Positions 63,929 through 64,000 of a DNA stretch of 64,000 bases are shown here, piece after piece; position 1 is the stretch's first letter; each line of letters begins with the position of its first letter. The DNA is from Corythoichthys intestinalis. Lineage: Eukaryota > Chordata > Actinopteri > Syngnathiformes > Syngnathidae. Below the pieces are notes generated by a model, which worked only from the letters and a program-made list of their open reading frames with translations, searched no databases and was not told where the DNA came from. The DNA is taken from NCBI RefSeq assembly GCF_030265065.1, contig NC_080397.1, positions 24,620,501 through 24,684,500 of the forward strand, read 5' to 3'. A program made the position numbers and the translations under genes.

Positions 63929-64000
63929 TTTTTGGTAGGCAATTCTTGCATACAGCAAAGTCCTTGTTCACCTTACTTCCTTTCTTGTTAGTGTAAAATC
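63929..64000 (-). pseudogene. Possible BED-finger fragment
   Basis: The minus strand reads TNKKGSKVNKDFAVCKNC, then LPKIWFTGCW and a stop. The C-x2-C after a KV-x2-DFA stretch, followed by a TG, fits the first half of a BED zinc finger as found in hAT transposases and ZBED genes. The His pair is missing, and the window ends before the upstream part. Confidence 0.35.

Overview
The window looks like genomic DNA of a ray-finned (teleost-type) fish. The initiator tRNAs match the vertebrate consensus base for base as I remember it. There is a fish-style N-terminal exon of a C2H2 zinc-finger gene, and the flanks hold many cut-and-paste DNA transposons (hAT, mariner, Tigger/pogo) with clear target-site duplications. 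There is no bacterial-style coding. Most short open frames are chance frames repeated by the tandem array.

Positions 942-57325 are a very large tRNA array, broken twice by foreign DNA (44795-47966 and 53199-56003). I count 78 leucine and 77 initiator-methionine tRNA loci, plus two fragments of the latter. They alternate strictly: Leu on + and iMet on -. Each iMet/Leu pair is head-to-head across about 100 bp, and successive pairs are tail-to-tail across about 390 bp. The dimer is about 640-660 bp. Dimers are arranged in higher-order repeats: a 7-dimer, 4550-bp unit (from 2318) and an 11-dimer, 7083-bp unit (from 24437), whose copies are nearly identical.

The genes fall into classes. Leu-AAG and Leu-CAG share one body that differs at base 34 and a few other sites. 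Other Leu classes carry T56 in the B box, an anticodon-stem mismatch or a shortened acceptor. Among iMet loci, 20 match the vertebrate consensus, 16 carry G54/G73 in place of initiator-type A54/A73, and 29 lack 20 bp of the D arm. The 20-bp-deleted iMet is always the partner of Leu-CAG.

Interruption 1 (44795-47966) holds a promoter-like region, a spliced-looking first exon, a 257-residue frame of a PIN/FEN-like plus CXC-type family, and a decayed mariner element. Interruption 2 (53199-56003) is AT-rich and I cannot assign it. Each interruption has replaced one expected tRNA gene.

Left of the array is a fragment of a SCAND3/ZBED-like zinc finger (minus strand). To the right are hAT elements nested in each other, a zinc-finger gene first exon, a THAP-like exon fragment, a further hAT-like element, a Tigger-like element with a transposase N-terminal remnant, and a possible BED-finger fragment at the end.
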